This document shows, piece by piece, positions 23,930 through 33,128 of a stretch of 34,605 nucleotides of DNA. The stretch is from NCBI GenBank assembly GCA_027067555.1, contig JAMOVU010000105.1, forward strand, positions 1 to 34,605, in the 5' to 3' direction. Both the position numbers and the translations under genes were made by a program. The DNA is from Candidatus Aminicenantota bacterium (GTDB lineage: Bacteria > Acidobacteriota > Aminicenantia > JAMOAD01). A model generated the notes under the pieces. It made no database searches and was not told where the DNA came from. It was given only the letters and a program-made list of their open reading frames with translations. The first letter of the stretch is position 1, and each line of letters starts with the position of its first letter.

Positions 23930-24631
23930 TTAAACTTGATTTTTAATAACTTCAGAATTACCTTCAGAGCTCTTTAAAAAAATCCGTTTGGAAACAGGAT
24001 AAGCAATAAGATCTCTATATTCATAAATTTTAAAAAACTCTTTTATCTCTTCTTCACCAAGCTTTTTTATAAGCCACTTCCTCTCCTTATCTTCAGGCAA
24101 AATCAAAGGCATTCTCTTTTTAGTATTATGAACTTTCTCCAGAAGAGAGTTTGCTTTATAGGTTAAAATAGAGACTGTCTTTATTAACTCTTTTGTTGCA
24201 GGGTTTATCCACTCATCCCAGATTCCTGCTATTGCAAAAAGTCTTCCATCTCTAAACTTTATGTAATAAGGAATTTTTTCTCCATTTTCATTATGCCACT
24301 CAAAGAACCCATCCGCTATAATCAAAGCTCTCTTTGATAAGATAGCTCTCTTATACGATGGCTTTATAAACACTGTTTCGGCTCTTGCATTAACGGTTTT
24401 TTTCCTTATATTCTCCGCTTCCTCCTGAGTTCTAATCCAATACGGGATTAACCCCCAATGATAAAAATCCGCTTTTTGCGGTGAATCTGACATAATAGTA
24501 AGCAATTTTGCTTTTTTATCAAAAGCAGAAATCCTGTACTTTGGTGTAAGAGAAATTCCTTCCGGTAATCTTACAAAAAATCTTTTCTCTATTTCCACTC
24601 TGGACTTGATTATTGAAATATAGTAGCACAT
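23930..24631 (-). CDS. SRAP-family abasic-site DNA-protein crosslinker (YedK/HMCES type)
   Basis: A 233-residue SOS-response-associated peptidase family protein, which crosslinks through the residue-2 cysteine to abasic sites in single-stranded DNA. Visible: N-terminal MCYY with Cys2 (most members read MCGR), WGLIPYWI, the NARAET segment, ADGFFEW with the catalytic Glu, and HNTKKRMPLIL with the catalytic His. Length is typical. The start codon must be here because Cys2 becomes the nucleophile after methionine removal. It begins one base after uvrB with no independent SD, so it is coupled to nucleotide-excision repair. Confidence 0.93.
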   Translation of the reverse strand: MCYYISIIKSRVEIEKRFFVRLPEGISLTPKYRISAFDKKAKLLTIMSDSPQKADFYHWGLIPYWIRTQEEAENIRKKTVNARAETVFIKPSYKRAILSKRALIIADGFFEWHNENGEKIPYYIKFRDGRLFAIAGIWDEWINPATKELIKTVSILTYKANSLLEKVHNTKKRMPLILPEDKERKWLIKKLGEEEIKEFFKIYEYRDLIAYPVSKRIFLKSSEGNSEVIKNQV

Positions 24632-24632
24632 C

Positions 24633-26612
24633 TTAAAAATTCAAAAGTATTTCTTTAAGCTCAAAAATCTTATCTCTGATAACAGCTGCTTTTTCAAACT
24701 CAAGATTATTTGCAGCATCTTTCATTTCAGCATCAAGTCTTTTTATCAATTCTTCAATTTCATCCTTAGAGCTATAAAACTCCTTTTTCTCAGCAACTTT
24801 TAAAATAGCAGGCATTTTCCTTGCATAAAAGAAATCTCTAATTTCCTTTTTCACAGTTCTGGGTTTTATTCTGTATTTTTTATTATATTCAATCTGAATC
24901 TTTCTTCTCCGGTTTGTCTCTGCTATCGCATTTTCCATTGAGAGAGTAATCTTATCAGCAAACAGGATAACCTTTCCATTAACATTTCTCGCAGCTCTTC
25001 CGAAGGTCTGAATTAAGCTTGTCTCAGACCTTAAATAACCTTCCTTATCAGCATCCAATACAATAACAAGACTTACCTCAGGAAGATCAAGGCCTTCTCT
25101 TAAAAGATTAATTCCAACTATTATATCAACATCTCCTCTTCTCAACTCTGTTAAAAGCTTTACCCTCTCAAGCGCATCAAGATCCGAGTGAAGATATTTT
25201 ACTTTAAAACCCTTCTCATAAAGAAAAGCAGCCAATTTTTCTGCCATTCTTTTGGTAAGAGTGGTAATCAAAACCCTCTCGCCTCTTTTAACCCTCTCTT
25301 TTATTTCCCTTTCAATTACCTCAATTTGATTTTTGGTTGGCTTAATCTCTACAACTGGGTCAATAAGACCCGTAGGGCGAATTATCTGCTCTACAACTCT
25401 ACCACCGGATTTTTTCACTTCATATTCAGAAGGTGTAGCAGAAAGGAAAAGAACTTTTTTAAACCTTTCTTCAATTTCCTTAAATTTTAATGGTCGATTG
25501 TCAAGAGCGGATGGCAATCTAAAGCCGTGCTCCACAAGAGTCTTTTTTCTTGATCTATCCCCCTCATACATTGCCCTCAATTGGGGTATGGTCATATGAC
25601 TTTCATCTATTATCATAAGAAAATCCTCGGGGAAATAATCAATAAGTGTATAAGGAGGCTCACCCTCTTCCCTTAAAGACAAATGTCTTGAGTAATTTTC
25701 GATTCCGGGACAATAACCCATCTCTTCCAAAAGTTCCAGATCATAATAAGTTCTTTCCTGAAGTCTCTGAGCCTCAAGTTTTTTCCCCTCTTTTTCCAGT
25801 TCGCTTACCCTCTCTTTCAGCTCTTTTTTTATCCTATCTACTGCTATTTTTAATTTACTCTCGGGAGTTATAAAATAATTTGTGGGATACAGATTAAATT
25901 CATCAATTTCTCTAATCACAAAACCGGTAAGAGAATCTATCTCAAATAAATTTTCCACTATATCTTCCTCTAACTCTACTCTTATCGGAGTTTTATGGTA
26001 AGGAGGGAAAATATCAAAAATATTCCCTCTTACTCTAAACATTGAAGGTTGTAAAATAAGGTCTTCGGTTCTTTCATATCTGAGTTCTGTCAAAAAATCC
26101 AAAAGCTTTTTTCGAGTCAGTATCCTATCTTTTTGAAGATTTAATTTCAATGAAAAATAGTTATTCGGATCACCTATTCCATATATACATGAAACCGAAG
26201 CAACAATTATAACATCCCGTCTTTCATAAAGAGACCTTGTTGCTGATAATCTCATTCTATCAATTTCCTTGTTTATCAGAGTCTCTTTTGCTATGTAAGT
26301 ATCAGTGGCCGGAAGATATGCCTCCGGTATGTAATAATCATAATAACTTATAAAGTACTCAACAGCATTTGCCGGGAAAAAGCTTTTAAATTCCTGATAG
26401 AGCTGTGCCGCAAGAGTTTTATTATGAGATATTATTAATGTTGGTAAGTTTAATTTTTCTATAACATTCGCAACAGTAAATGTCTTTCCGGAACCTGTTA
26501 CTCCCAATAAGGTCTGAAACCTTTCTCCCTTTTCAAAACCTTTAATTAACTCTTCTATTGCCTTTTTCTGGTCTCCTCTGGGTTTAAAGGGGCTTTTAAG
26601 AACAAAATTCAT
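24633..26612 (-). CDS. uvrB: UvrB, excinuclease ABC subunit B
   Basis: A 659-residue nucleotide-excision-repair helicase-like protein that loads at lesions with UvrA and recruits UvrC. Visible: Walker A GVTGSGKTFT (about 39-48), the beta-hairpin region YYDYYIPEAYLPATDTYI (about 91-108), DESH motif II (IDESHMTIPQLR), helicase motifs with GINLLREGLDLPEVSLV and QTFGRAARNVNGK, and a C-terminal UVR motif (NNLEFEKAAVIRDKIFEL) that binds UvrC. Length matches the family. ATG 26612 overlaps the stop of the preceding small gene by one base. Confidence 0.97.
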   Translation of the reverse strand: MNFVLKSPFKPRGDQKKAIEELIKGFEKGERFQTLLGVTGSGKTFTVANVIEKLNLPTLIISHNKTLAAQLYQEFKSFFPANAVEYFISYYDYYIPEAYLPATDTYIAKETLINKEIDRMRLSATRSLYERRDVIIVASVSCIYGIGDPNNYFSLKLNLQKDRILTRKKLLDFLTELRYERTEDLILQPSMFRVRGNIFDIFPPYHKTPIRVELEEDIVENLFEIDSLTGFVIREIDEFNLYPTNYFITPESKLKIAVDRIKKELKERVSELEKEGKKLEAQRLQERTYYDLELLEEMGYCPGIENYSRHLSLREEGEPPYTLIDYFPEDFLMIIDESHMTIPQLRAMYEGDRSRKKTLVEHGFRLPSALDNRPLKFKEIEERFKKVLFLSATPSEYEVKKSGGRVVEQIIRPTGLIDPVVEIKPTKNQIEVIEREIKERVKRGERVLITTLTKRMAEKLAAFLYEKGFKVKYLHSDLDALERVKLLTELRRGDVDIIVGINLLREGLDLPEVSLVIVLDADKEGYLRSETSLIQTFGRAARNVNGKVILFADKITLSMENAIAETNRRRKIQIEYNKKYRIKPRTVKKEIRDFFYARKMPAILKVAEKKEFYSSKDEIEELIKRLDAEMKDAANNLEFEKAAVIRDKIFELKEILLNF

Positions 26613-27025
26613 TATTTAGGAGCCTTAACATAGATCTTTATCTTTGTTCTCGCTTTAAAAACTTTTTGATAAAATCCTCCAAAGGGAATTACTTCCACTC
26701 CCTCCTCCAATACCTTCTTTTTATTTATCATTGTGTAAGAAATCGGAAATTGATAAACAACTAAAGTCTTTCCGTATTTTACTTTTTCAGGTTTTATCTT
26801 TAAGGCTGATTTATAATAGTTTACAACCTTTACAACAGAATCATTTGTTAAATATGAAAGAAGCCAGTTTTTCTCTCCTGTAAAGGAAAGAACCCTGGAA
26901 AACCAAGCGTTGGGATAAATTGGGATATTATTTATACTCTTTATTTTATTAAAATCAACCGTCTGGCTTCTCAAAAAAGAGGAGAAAAGTAAAAACATAA
27001 AAAACAAACGCAATATTTTTCTCAT
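26612..27025 (-). CDS. Small secreted protein of unknown function
   Basis: A 137-residue protein with a signal peptide (MRKILRLFFMFLLFSSFLRS, cleavage after about 20) and a mature alpha/beta domain: NIPIYPNAWFSRVLSF, WLLSYLTNDSVVKVVNYYKS, then strand-rich KTLVVYQFPISYTMINKKK and KARTKIKIYVK. The opening pattern (IPIYPNA, then a SYLT-DSV-VV-YYK helix) recalls exported proteins of unknown function in which a helix follows the signal sequence. It lies between mutL and uvrB, overlaps the uvrB start by one base, and has its own promoter-like element. No reason for linkage to repair is visible. Confidence 0.72.
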   Translation of the reverse strand: MRKILRLFFMFLLFSSFLRSQTVDFNKIKSINNIPIYPNAWFSRVLSFTGEKNWLLSYLTNDSVVKVVNYYKSALKIKPEKVKYGKTLVVYQFPISYTMINKKKVLEEGVEVIPFGGFYQKVFKARTKIKIYVKAPK

Positions 27026-27030
27026 ACTTT

Positions 27031-27059
27031 AATATATTATTTTAATAAGAAAAGTTCAA
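27031..27059 (-). promoter_or_regulatory. Candidate promoter for a leaderless secreted-protein/uvrB/SRAP mRNA
   Basis: Minus strand TTGAAC (27059-27054), 17-bp spacer, TATATT (27036-27031), then five bases to ATG 27025. There is no Shine-Dalgarno. The arrangement is nearly the same as before the aminotransferase (TTGAAC, 17 bp, TATAAA). Confidence 0.6.
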
Positions 27060-27066
27060 GAGAAAA

Positions 27067-28800
27067 TTATTTTCTTTTTAGCTCTCTTTTTATAAAATCC
27101 TCTGTTATTTCCACTATAATAGGTCGCGAATGGGGACACAAATACGGATTCTTTGTCTTAAAGAGATCAGAAACCAGTTTTACCATTTCTTCATAATTTA
27201 ATCTGTGATTAACCTTTATTGCAGATTTACATGCCATAAGTTTTAATACAGAATCTTCAGGGTTCTCTTCATATCCCTTTTCAAAATATTCAAAAATAAA
27301 AGCTCTTATATCACCGCCCTGCATTATTGCAGGATACTTTTTAACATGAATACTCTTTTCTCCCCAAATTTCAATTTCCCAACCATGTTTTTTTAATCTT
27401 TCAGCCTTTTCTTCAAAACTTTCGTCAATATTTATTTCGAAAATCAGAGGGAAAATGGGAGCAACGCTCTTTACAGACTCTTCTTTTTTTTCTAACAATC
27501 TTTCATATCTCACTCTTTCATCTGCATTATGCTGATCTACAATCAAAAGTTTTTTATCCTTTTCAACAATTATATAACTGTCAAGGAACTGTCCTATCAC
27601 CCTAAAATCAACAAGCATTTCTCCTCTCTCTTGAAAAGAGGGAGAGCCCCCCGTGTAAGCATAATCTCTATGAAAAAGTTCTTTTTGTCGGGTAGAAGAA
27701 TCCTCCCTTTCCCTCACAAAAGAAGAACCTCCCTTTACTTCATTCTGAGGAATCATTGTACTATAGTCAGAAACTTTATCGTAATCAGAAGGAATTTCAT
27801 TTTCAAGATAATAATTTTCAAGATTGTTTCTTACAACATTCCTTATAAACTTAAACATATCCGATGAATGTTTAAACTTAACCTCTGCTTTTGTCGGATG
27901 TATATTAACTTCCAACTCCGACGGAGGCATATCCACAAAAACAATAAACCCGGGTTTAACACCTTTTTGAAGATATGTATCATAAGCTTGATAGATTGCC
28001 TGTATCGTGACCTTTTCTTTCACCAGCCTATTATTAACAAATATAAGCTGAGGCATTTTTTTATATTCTTTAAGGCCTGGCTTAACAAAAAAACCAAATA
28101 GTCCGTACTCTCCATTCCAGCCCTCTATTTCAAAAAAATGCTCATAATAACTCTCCCCACCGTAAACCTGATAAAATCGCTCTTTTTTACTTTTAACTGA
28201 TTCATAAAAAAAACTCTCTTTTCCCTCTGATATAAGCCTAATACTTACACTTTCATTTGCAAGAGAAAAATCCTTTAAAAACTTTCTTATTGAAAGAGCT
28301 TCAGTTTGAGCTGTTCTGAGAAAATTTTTTCTTGCAGGAAGATTGTAAAACAGGTCTTCCACGATTACAGTTGTTCCCTTTCTGTATGCTTCACTTTCAA
28401 TCTCGGAAATTTCCCCGGAAAAAAAAGAAATTTTGGAAGAGGTATCATCCGTTTCTGTCGCTGTTATAATTGTTATTTTAGATATTTCTGCAATACTTGA
28501 TAGCGCCTCTCCTCTGAAACCAAAAGTTAAGATATTTTCAAGATCCTCCACATTCTTTATTTTTGAAGTGGAATGCCTCTTAAAAATCAGTGGCAAATCC
28601 TCTCTCAAAATACCTTCCCCATTATCTTTTACAACTATCTTCTTTTTACCACCTTCCACTATCTCAACTTCAATAAAATCAGCCTTAGCATCAAGAGAAT
28701 TTTCCACAAGTTCTTTTACTACGGAAAGAGGCTTTTCCACAACCTCTCCGGCAGCTATTTTTCTTGCAATTTCAGGAGGAAGAACCAATATTTTTCCCAT
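27067..28800 (-). CDS. mutL: MutL, mismatch repair endonuclease
   Basis: A 577-residue GHKL ATPase that links MutS to strand removal. N-terminal ATPase motifs: LVENSLDA, VKDNGEGI and TFGFRGEALSSI with a KRHSTSK segment. The C-terminal domain carries endonuclease features: DQHNADERVRYE, matching DQHA(x)2E(x)4E with Asn for Ala, plus ACKSAIKV and CPHSRPII. An intact endonuclease motif means strand discrimination without MutH, as in most bacteria. Start ATG 28800 shares a base with the stop of the HEAT-protein gene (TAATG), with GGAG 8 bases upstream. Confidence 0.96.
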   Translation of the reverse strand: MGKILVLPPEIARKIAAGEVVEKPLSVVKELVENSLDAKADFIEVEIVEGGKKKIVVKDNGEGILREDLPLIFKRHSTSKIKNVEDLENILTFGFRGEALSSIAEISKITIITATETDDTSSKISFFSGEISEIESEAYRKGTTVIVEDLFYNLPARKNFLRTAQTEALSIRKFLKDFSLANESVSIRLISEGKESFFYESVKSKKERFYQVYGGESYYEHFFEIEGWNGEYGLFGFFVKPGLKEYKKMPQLIFVNNRLVKEKVTIQAIYQAYDTYLQKGVKPGFIVFVDMPPSELEVNIHPTKAEVKFKHSSDMFKFIRNVVRNNLENYYLENEIPSDYDKVSDYSTMIPQNEVKGGSSFVREREDSSTRQKELFHRDYAYTGGSPSFQERGEMLVDFRVIGQFLDSYIIVEKDKKLLIVDQHNADERVRYERLLEKKEESVKSVAPIFPLIFEINIDESFEEKAERLKKHGWEIEIWGEKSIHVKKYPAIMQGGDIRAFIFEYFEKGYEENPEDSVLKLMACKSAIKVNHRLNYEEMVKLVSDLFKTKNPYLCPHSRPIIVEITEDFIKRELKRK

Positions 28801-31025
28801 TAAAAAAGCTCCTCTATAACCGCTTTTACCACCCTATACAAACTAAAGGTGGGTAAAAACATTTTAGCAAACTTATTTTCTATTAAAGATGAATCTTTAA
28901 TATCATTAAGAATTACAATTATCCCTTTCTTTGACACAAATTCCTCTTTTTTTGATAAATAAAATGAAGAATCCGTAATTATAATATCATCCTTTGAATA
29001 ATCTCCTATAAGAAGCTCTATATCACTAAAAAGGAGTAAAAATTGCCCCCTCAGCAAAGGTATCAGTTTTTTATCATTAAAAAGTAAGGCTATTCTTTGA
29101 GGCTTAATTTGAGATTTTTCTATGTATAAAAGACTGTCTTTTCCTTCATTAAATATCTTGTAAGAGATATACTTATGAATTTCAAAAAAGGTTGAATATT
29201 TCTCAAAATAAGACTCCCCTTTTTCTCTGAAAATTTTTTTAAGCAATCCGAGTATTTCATCCCTGTGAATGAATGCTGACAATGGATAGTTATTAAAAAC
29301 TTTAATCAGAATATCCAAATTATTGTTATCTCTATAAAAAATATCAAGATACTTTTTGCCATCAATGATTGATTTTAAATCTTTTCCTATATAAGAAAGG
29401 TTCTCTTTTATCCTTTTTATTTCTAATTTCTCCCCTTCAGAAATTTTCTGTCCTCTTTTTTTCACATAAGACTCAACAAGTTCTTCAATGGCCTTGTATA
29501 AATTCACTTCAAAAAATTTGATTTTTGTGAACAAAGTAAGAAAAGGCAGAACAATAGCTTTATTTGGGCTATTTGAAATCATTTCAAAAGTTCCTCTTAT
29601 CTTTTCTATTATGTTCTCATGATTTTCTGAAATAACAGGTTCAAACTCAGCCACATCAGAAACAAAATTGATTAATTCTCCTGTCTTCTTTACAGAAGGA
29701 TTCTTTTCAAATATGAATGAAAACACATAATAAATTGTATATAGAGGGAAGAGGGTTTTAATTGTCTCAAGAATGTCCTTTTCAAGATGAACACTTGCCC
29801 CTTTTAATTCCTCTTTTATAAGGTTTTCCACACTAAAATCAAAATTTTCTCTAAACTTTTGAAGAGCGACCTTTTTTATACGAACATCATTCGAAGTAAA
29901 AGAGGTTAAAACAATTTTCCTGAAAGCCTTATAATGTTTGGTGTAAAGATTGTTTAAAATTAAAATCTTATCTGTTTGCTCAAGTTCATCAAAATTTTCC
30001 GTTAAAAATATTGAGCCCTTATCAGTGGAAAGCAAAACTCTGATCATAGCTTCTTTTAAAGAGAAAGCATCACTGTCCTTTATCTTTTTGTAATTTTCAA
30101 TTACAAGTTCAGCACCCTCTTCATTACCTTCCAATCCCATAATTATATCTTCTCTCCATTCTTCCTTTTCCTCATAAATGGAAGAAAGAAGAGAAATAGC
30201 TTCTTTATAGGGAAATGAGGTAAGAAGTTTTATAACAATTTCAATTATCCTGTTATCCTGAGAAGTTTTATAAAGTGATTCGAGCTCTTCAACAAAAACC
30301 CTATCCGGATTTCTCTTTATGTAAACACTATATGGTAAAAAAATCTCATAAAGAGTATCGCATTTAATATGAGTTTTACAGGGAATTTTTTCATAAAATT
30401 CCTTAAACTTATCTTTTATTATATTTTTTAAACTATTATCCCCTGAATAACAGAGGATTTCAAAAATCGCAATTAAAATTTCTCTGTTTCTTATCTTCAG
30501 ATAAGGCAGAAAGAGTTTTGCTTCGGATGGTCCTACGATTCTTTTCAAAACAGAAATAATGGTCTTTAAGGATTTTTTATCAGTGGTGGGATCAACCAAT
30601 CTCGGAAGAAGGCTTAATACCGGATTATTCTGCTTTATTTTTGAAATTTCGCTTTTTAAAACACTTTCAAGAGTAGGATTATTGGTTTTTTCAAGAAGCA
30701 TTCCCAAAATATTCAAAGCCTTTTTATCATTATACTTTGAAATAGCTATTATGGCTTCCTTCTGCAGCTGAATATTAGTTTCGGAGGTGGCAATGTTTTT
30801 AAGGGGAATAAGAAAACTCGTTTTTCTGCTGTATCCCGCTACTTTTATGAAATTTATTCTTATTTTTATATTCAAGGATTTGTCCAATAAATAAGAGATA
30901 AAAGCTATTTCTCCTTCTTTTCCCTCTCTTTTTAAAAACTCTTCAAGCAAAAGCCTGAATTCAAGATCATTATAATTATCAGCTTTTTCTATAAGTTTTT
31001 TTAGAATAAGCTCTGATTTTCCCAT
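28800..31025 (-). CDS. HEAT-repeat protein with degenerate C-terminal receiver-like domain
   Basis: A 741-residue, mostly helical protein. From residue 1 to about 610 there are repeating pairs of amphipathic helices (e.g. QLQKEAIIAISKYNDKKALN, EILIAIFEILCYSGDN) typical of HEAT scaffolds. The last 110 residues read like a CheY fold: a RIALLFND strand, IELLIGDYS, DDIIITDSS with an Asp where phosphorylation occurs, a GIIVILND strand, and KMFLPTFSLYRVVKAVIEEL in place of the usual KPF..(E)L helix. The Lys and acidic pocket are partly lost. It may be a docking module rather than a phospho-switch. AGGAAG precedes ATG 31025; it is 11 bases after yraN. Confidence 0.72.
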   Translation of the reverse strand: MGKSELILKKLIEKADNYNDLEFRLLLEEFLKREGKEGEIAFISYLLDKSLNIKIRINFIKVAGYSRKTSFLIPLKNIATSETNIQLQKEAIIAISKYNDKKALNILGMLLEKTNNPTLESVLKSEISKIKQNNPVLSLLPRLVDPTTDKKSLKTIISVLKRIVGPSEAKLFLPYLKIRNREILIAIFEILCYSGDNSLKNIIKDKFKEFYEKIPCKTHIKCDTLYEIFLPYSVYIKRNPDRVFVEELESLYKTSQDNRIIEIVIKLLTSFPYKEAISLLSSIYEEKEEWREDIIMGLEGNEEGAELVIENYKKIKDSDAFSLKEAMIRVLLSTDKGSIFLTENFDELEQTDKILILNNLYTKHYKAFRKIVLTSFTSNDVRIKKVALQKFRENFDFSVENLIKEELKGASVHLEKDILETIKTLFPLYTIYYVFSFIFEKNPSVKKTGELINFVSDVAEFEPVISENHENIIEKIRGTFEMISNSPNKAIVLPFLTLFTKIKFFEVNLYKAIEELVESYVKKRGQKISEGEKLEIKRIKENLSYIGKDLKSIIDGKKYLDIFYRDNNNLDILIKVFNNYPLSAFIHRDEILGLLKKIFREKGESYFEKYSTFFEIHKYISYKIFNEGKDSLLYIEKSQIKPQRIALLFNDKKLIPLLRGQFLLLFSDIELLIGDYSKDDIIITDSSFYLSKKEEFVSKKGIIVILNDIKDSSLIENKFAKMFLPTFSLYRVVKAVIEELF

Positions 31026-31036
31026 TTTTATTCTTC

Positions 31037-31432
31037 CTAAATTTCAATTATACCATAACTCAGTTTTTCTTTCTTATTGATTGAAACGTAAAAAAGGCAT
31101 ATTTTAATATTTTCATAGGAGTTCAAATCCAATCTATTTGCAAAAGAATAAAGCCTTTTTCTTTTCCGTGAATCAATAGATTCAAAAACATCGCCAAAAT
31201 TCTCTCCATCTCTCATCTTTACTTCAAAAATATAAAGAGTACTCCCTTTCCTTGCCAGGATATCTATCTCCCCTCCCTTAAAAAACAGATTTCTCTTTAT
31301 AATACGATATCCCTTAAGCTCAAGGTAAATTACTGCAAATTCTTCAGCAAGTTTTCCTTTCTCCTTTTTCCCCTCTTTATTTTTCTTTAACTTCTTTTTT
31401 AATAAAAAAAATTTCATATACTTTGATATCAT
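31037..31432 (-). CDS. yraN: YraN/UPF0102 family putative endonuclease
   Basis: A 131-residue protein with the PD-(D/E)xK-like UPF0102 core: GKLAEEFAVIYLELKGYRII (about 26-45), GGEIDILARKGSTLYIFEVK (about 53-72) and a following MR residue pair. Family members are predicted nucleases often near rnhB, mutL or smpB-type housekeeping genes. The Lys-rich first 25 residues extend beyond the usual start; an internal Met7 is possible. The gene begins three bases after smpB. Confidence 0.88.
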   Translation of the reverse strand: MISKYMKFFLLKKKLKKNKEGKKEKGKLAEEFAVIYLELKGYRIIKRNLFFKGGEIDILARKGSTLYIFEVKMRDGENFGDVFESIDSRKRKRLYSFANRLDLNSYENIKICLFYVSINKKEKLSYGIIEI

Positions 31433-31435
31433 TAA

Positions 31436-31888
31436 CTAAAATTTTTTCTTTTTTAAATAGCGATCAATTTCTCTTTTAACCGCTTTTTCCTTAAGTTTTT
31501 GTTTTTTCTCATATTTTCTCTTTCCCTTGGCAAGAGCAATTTCAATCTTAATAATACCCCTTTCATTCAAATAAACTTTCAAAGGAATTATAGTAAGCCC
31601 TCTTTCTTTTACCTTGGAATGGATTTTTATTATCTCTTTTTTGTGCATTAAAAGCTTTCTCGTTCTTTTAGGTTCATGGTTCAGGTAGGTAGCCTGCTCA
31701 TAGGGAGCTATGTATGAATTTATCAAAAAAAGCTCTCCATTCTTAACTCTGCAATAACTATCCTTTAAATTAAAACTGCCCCTCCTTGCACTTTTAACTT
31801 CAGAACCCTTTAAAACAATTCCCGCCTCAAATTTTTCAATTATCTCAAAATCATTGTAAGCTTTTCTATTTGTTGAAAGAATCTTCAT
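31436..31888 (-). CDS. smpB: SmpB, tmRNA-binding trans-translation protein
   Basis: A 150-residue SmpB that delivers tmRNA to stalled ribosomes. Recognisable segments: NRKAYNDFEIIEKFEAGIVL (7-26), GSEVKSARRGSFNLKDSYC, an HEPKRTRKLLMHK basic loop, LIPLKVYLNERG-like and ALAKGKRKYEKKQ, and a Lys-rich tail. The start is ATG 31888: GGAG sits seven bases upstream; an in-frame GTG at 31903 would add five unconserved residues. It overlaps the end of the CorC-like gene by 23 bases. No tmRNA gene is seen in the window. Confidence 0.95.
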   Translation of the reverse strand: MKILSTNRKAYNDFEIIEKFEAGIVLKGSEVKSARRGSFNLKDSYCRVKNGELFLINSYIAPYEQATYLNHEPKRTRKLLMHKKEIIKIHSKVKERGLTIIPLKVYLNERGIIKIEIALAKGKRKYEKKQKLKEKAVKREIDRYLKKKKF

Positions 31889-33128
31889 TAATTTTCTCCA
31901 CACTTACTTTTAAAATCTTGTTATCTTTAACATCAAGAATTTTAATATAAAAACCATCAAATTCAAAACCATCACCCTGTTTAGGAATTTTCCCCAATCG
32001 ATCAAGAATAAACCCCGAGAGGGTAGAAAAATCTTCATCATAAGAAAGTTTTAAATCCGGAATCTCCATTTCCAAATCTCTAATAGGAGTTTCCCCATCT
32101 ATTTCCCATCCATTCTCTGTTTTTATAATGTTTTTTGCTTTTTCTTCATCCTTTTCATCATCGATAGCACCGGTAAGTTCTTCAATAATATCCTCCATCG
32201 TAATAATACCTTCAAAACTTTCAAATTCATCAACAACTATGGCAATATGAGTTTTGTTCATTCGCATTTTGTTAAAAGCAAATTCAATAAATACGGATTC
32301 CGGAAGATAAAGAGGCTTTTTTAATATATCGCTTATCTTAACATTTCTCTTTCTCAAATACGCAGACATCAAATCCTTTGCTAACAGAATACCCTTAATA
32401 TTATCAAGCCTTTTCTCATAAACAGGATAACGAGAAAACCTGTTCTTCTCTATTATTTCAAGAATTTCGGAAAGGGAAGTGTGAATCTCTATAGCAATGG
32501 TTTTATACCTTGGAACCATAACATCTTTAACTCTTTTTTGAAAAAAAGAGAAGAATCTGTGATAAAGCTCTTTTCTTCTTTCTGAAGGAATATCTATCTT
32601 GTGAGATTTAAGCCAAAGAGCAAGCGTCTCCTCATCTATATGAGGTCCTTTTTCCTCCTCAAGTTTAACCCTTTTCAGAAAAATCATGGTTATCCAATTC
32701 AGAACCAAAACAAATGGGGAGAACAATATTTTAAAAAATTTAATTAAATAAACATATGAAAAAGCTATTTTTTCAGAATAAACAGCTGCAATTGACTTTG
32801 GTGTGGCTTCTGAAAAAATTAAAATTAATACTGTAACCACTATTGTAGAATAAATCAGTGAAGAGCTCTCTCCTTTAAAAAATTTTGAAAACATAGCTGT
32901 TGAAATAGAAGCAAGAGCCGCATTAACAAGAGTATTTCCAATAAGAATAGTTGATAAAAATTCAGAAGGTTTTGAAATTAACTCTTTTAATAATTTGGCC
33001 TTCTTTTTTCCTTTTTTTGAAAGGTAGTCAATCTTATCTCTGTTTATCCCTGTGAGAGCTGTTTCAGCAGATGAAAAAAATGCACTGAGAACCAAAAAAA
33101 ATAAAAAAACCAATAAATATGAAATCAT
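31866..33128 (-). CDS. CorC/HlyC-family membrane protein (DUF21, CBS pair, transporter-associated domain)
   Basis: A 420-residue protein with a DUF21 (CNNM-like) membrane region: SAFFSSAETALTGINRDKID (15-34), and helices near 60-160. A CBS pair follows (about 200-325: VMVPRYKTIAIEIHTSLSEI, then IVVDEFESFEGIITMEDIIE) and a CorC_HlyC C-terminal domain (about 335-415). Relatives take part in Mg2+ or Co2+ efflux or homeostasis; the hemolysin name is historical. The start ATG 33128 directly abuts the carD stop (TAAATG), implying translational coupling. Transported ion unknown. Confidence 0.93.
   Translation of the reverse strand: MISYLLVFLFFLVLSAFFSSAETALTGINRDKIDYLSKKGKKKAKLLKELISKPSEFLSTILIGNTLVNAALASISTAMFSKFFKGESSSLIYSTIVVTVLILIFSEATPKSIAAVYSEKIAFSYVYLIKFFKILFSPFVLVLNWITMIFLKRVKLEEEKGPHIDEETLALWLKSHKIDIPSERRKELYHRFFSFFQKRVKDVMVPRYKTIAIEIHTSLSEILEIIEKNRFSRYPVYEKRLDNIKGILLAKDLMSAYLRKRNVKISDILKKPLYLPESVFIEFAFNKMRMNKTHIAIVVDEFESFEGIITMEDIIEELTGAIDDEKDEEKAKNIIKTENGWEIDGETPIRDLEMEIPDLKLSYDEDFSTLSGFILDRLGKIPKQGDGFEFDGFYIKILDVKDNKILKVSVEKINEDSFNK

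Noticed and set aside
27061-27075. AGAAAAT-T-ATTTTCT palindrome at the end of mutL as a terminator
   Set aside because: It is an all but GC-free stem formed by the last Lys/Arg codons and stop; it is too weak for an intrinsic terminator.
28433-28819. 128-codon plus-strand frame
   Set aside because: It is the antisense shadow of the mutL ATPase domain, low-complexity Ser/Ile-rich, with no SD.
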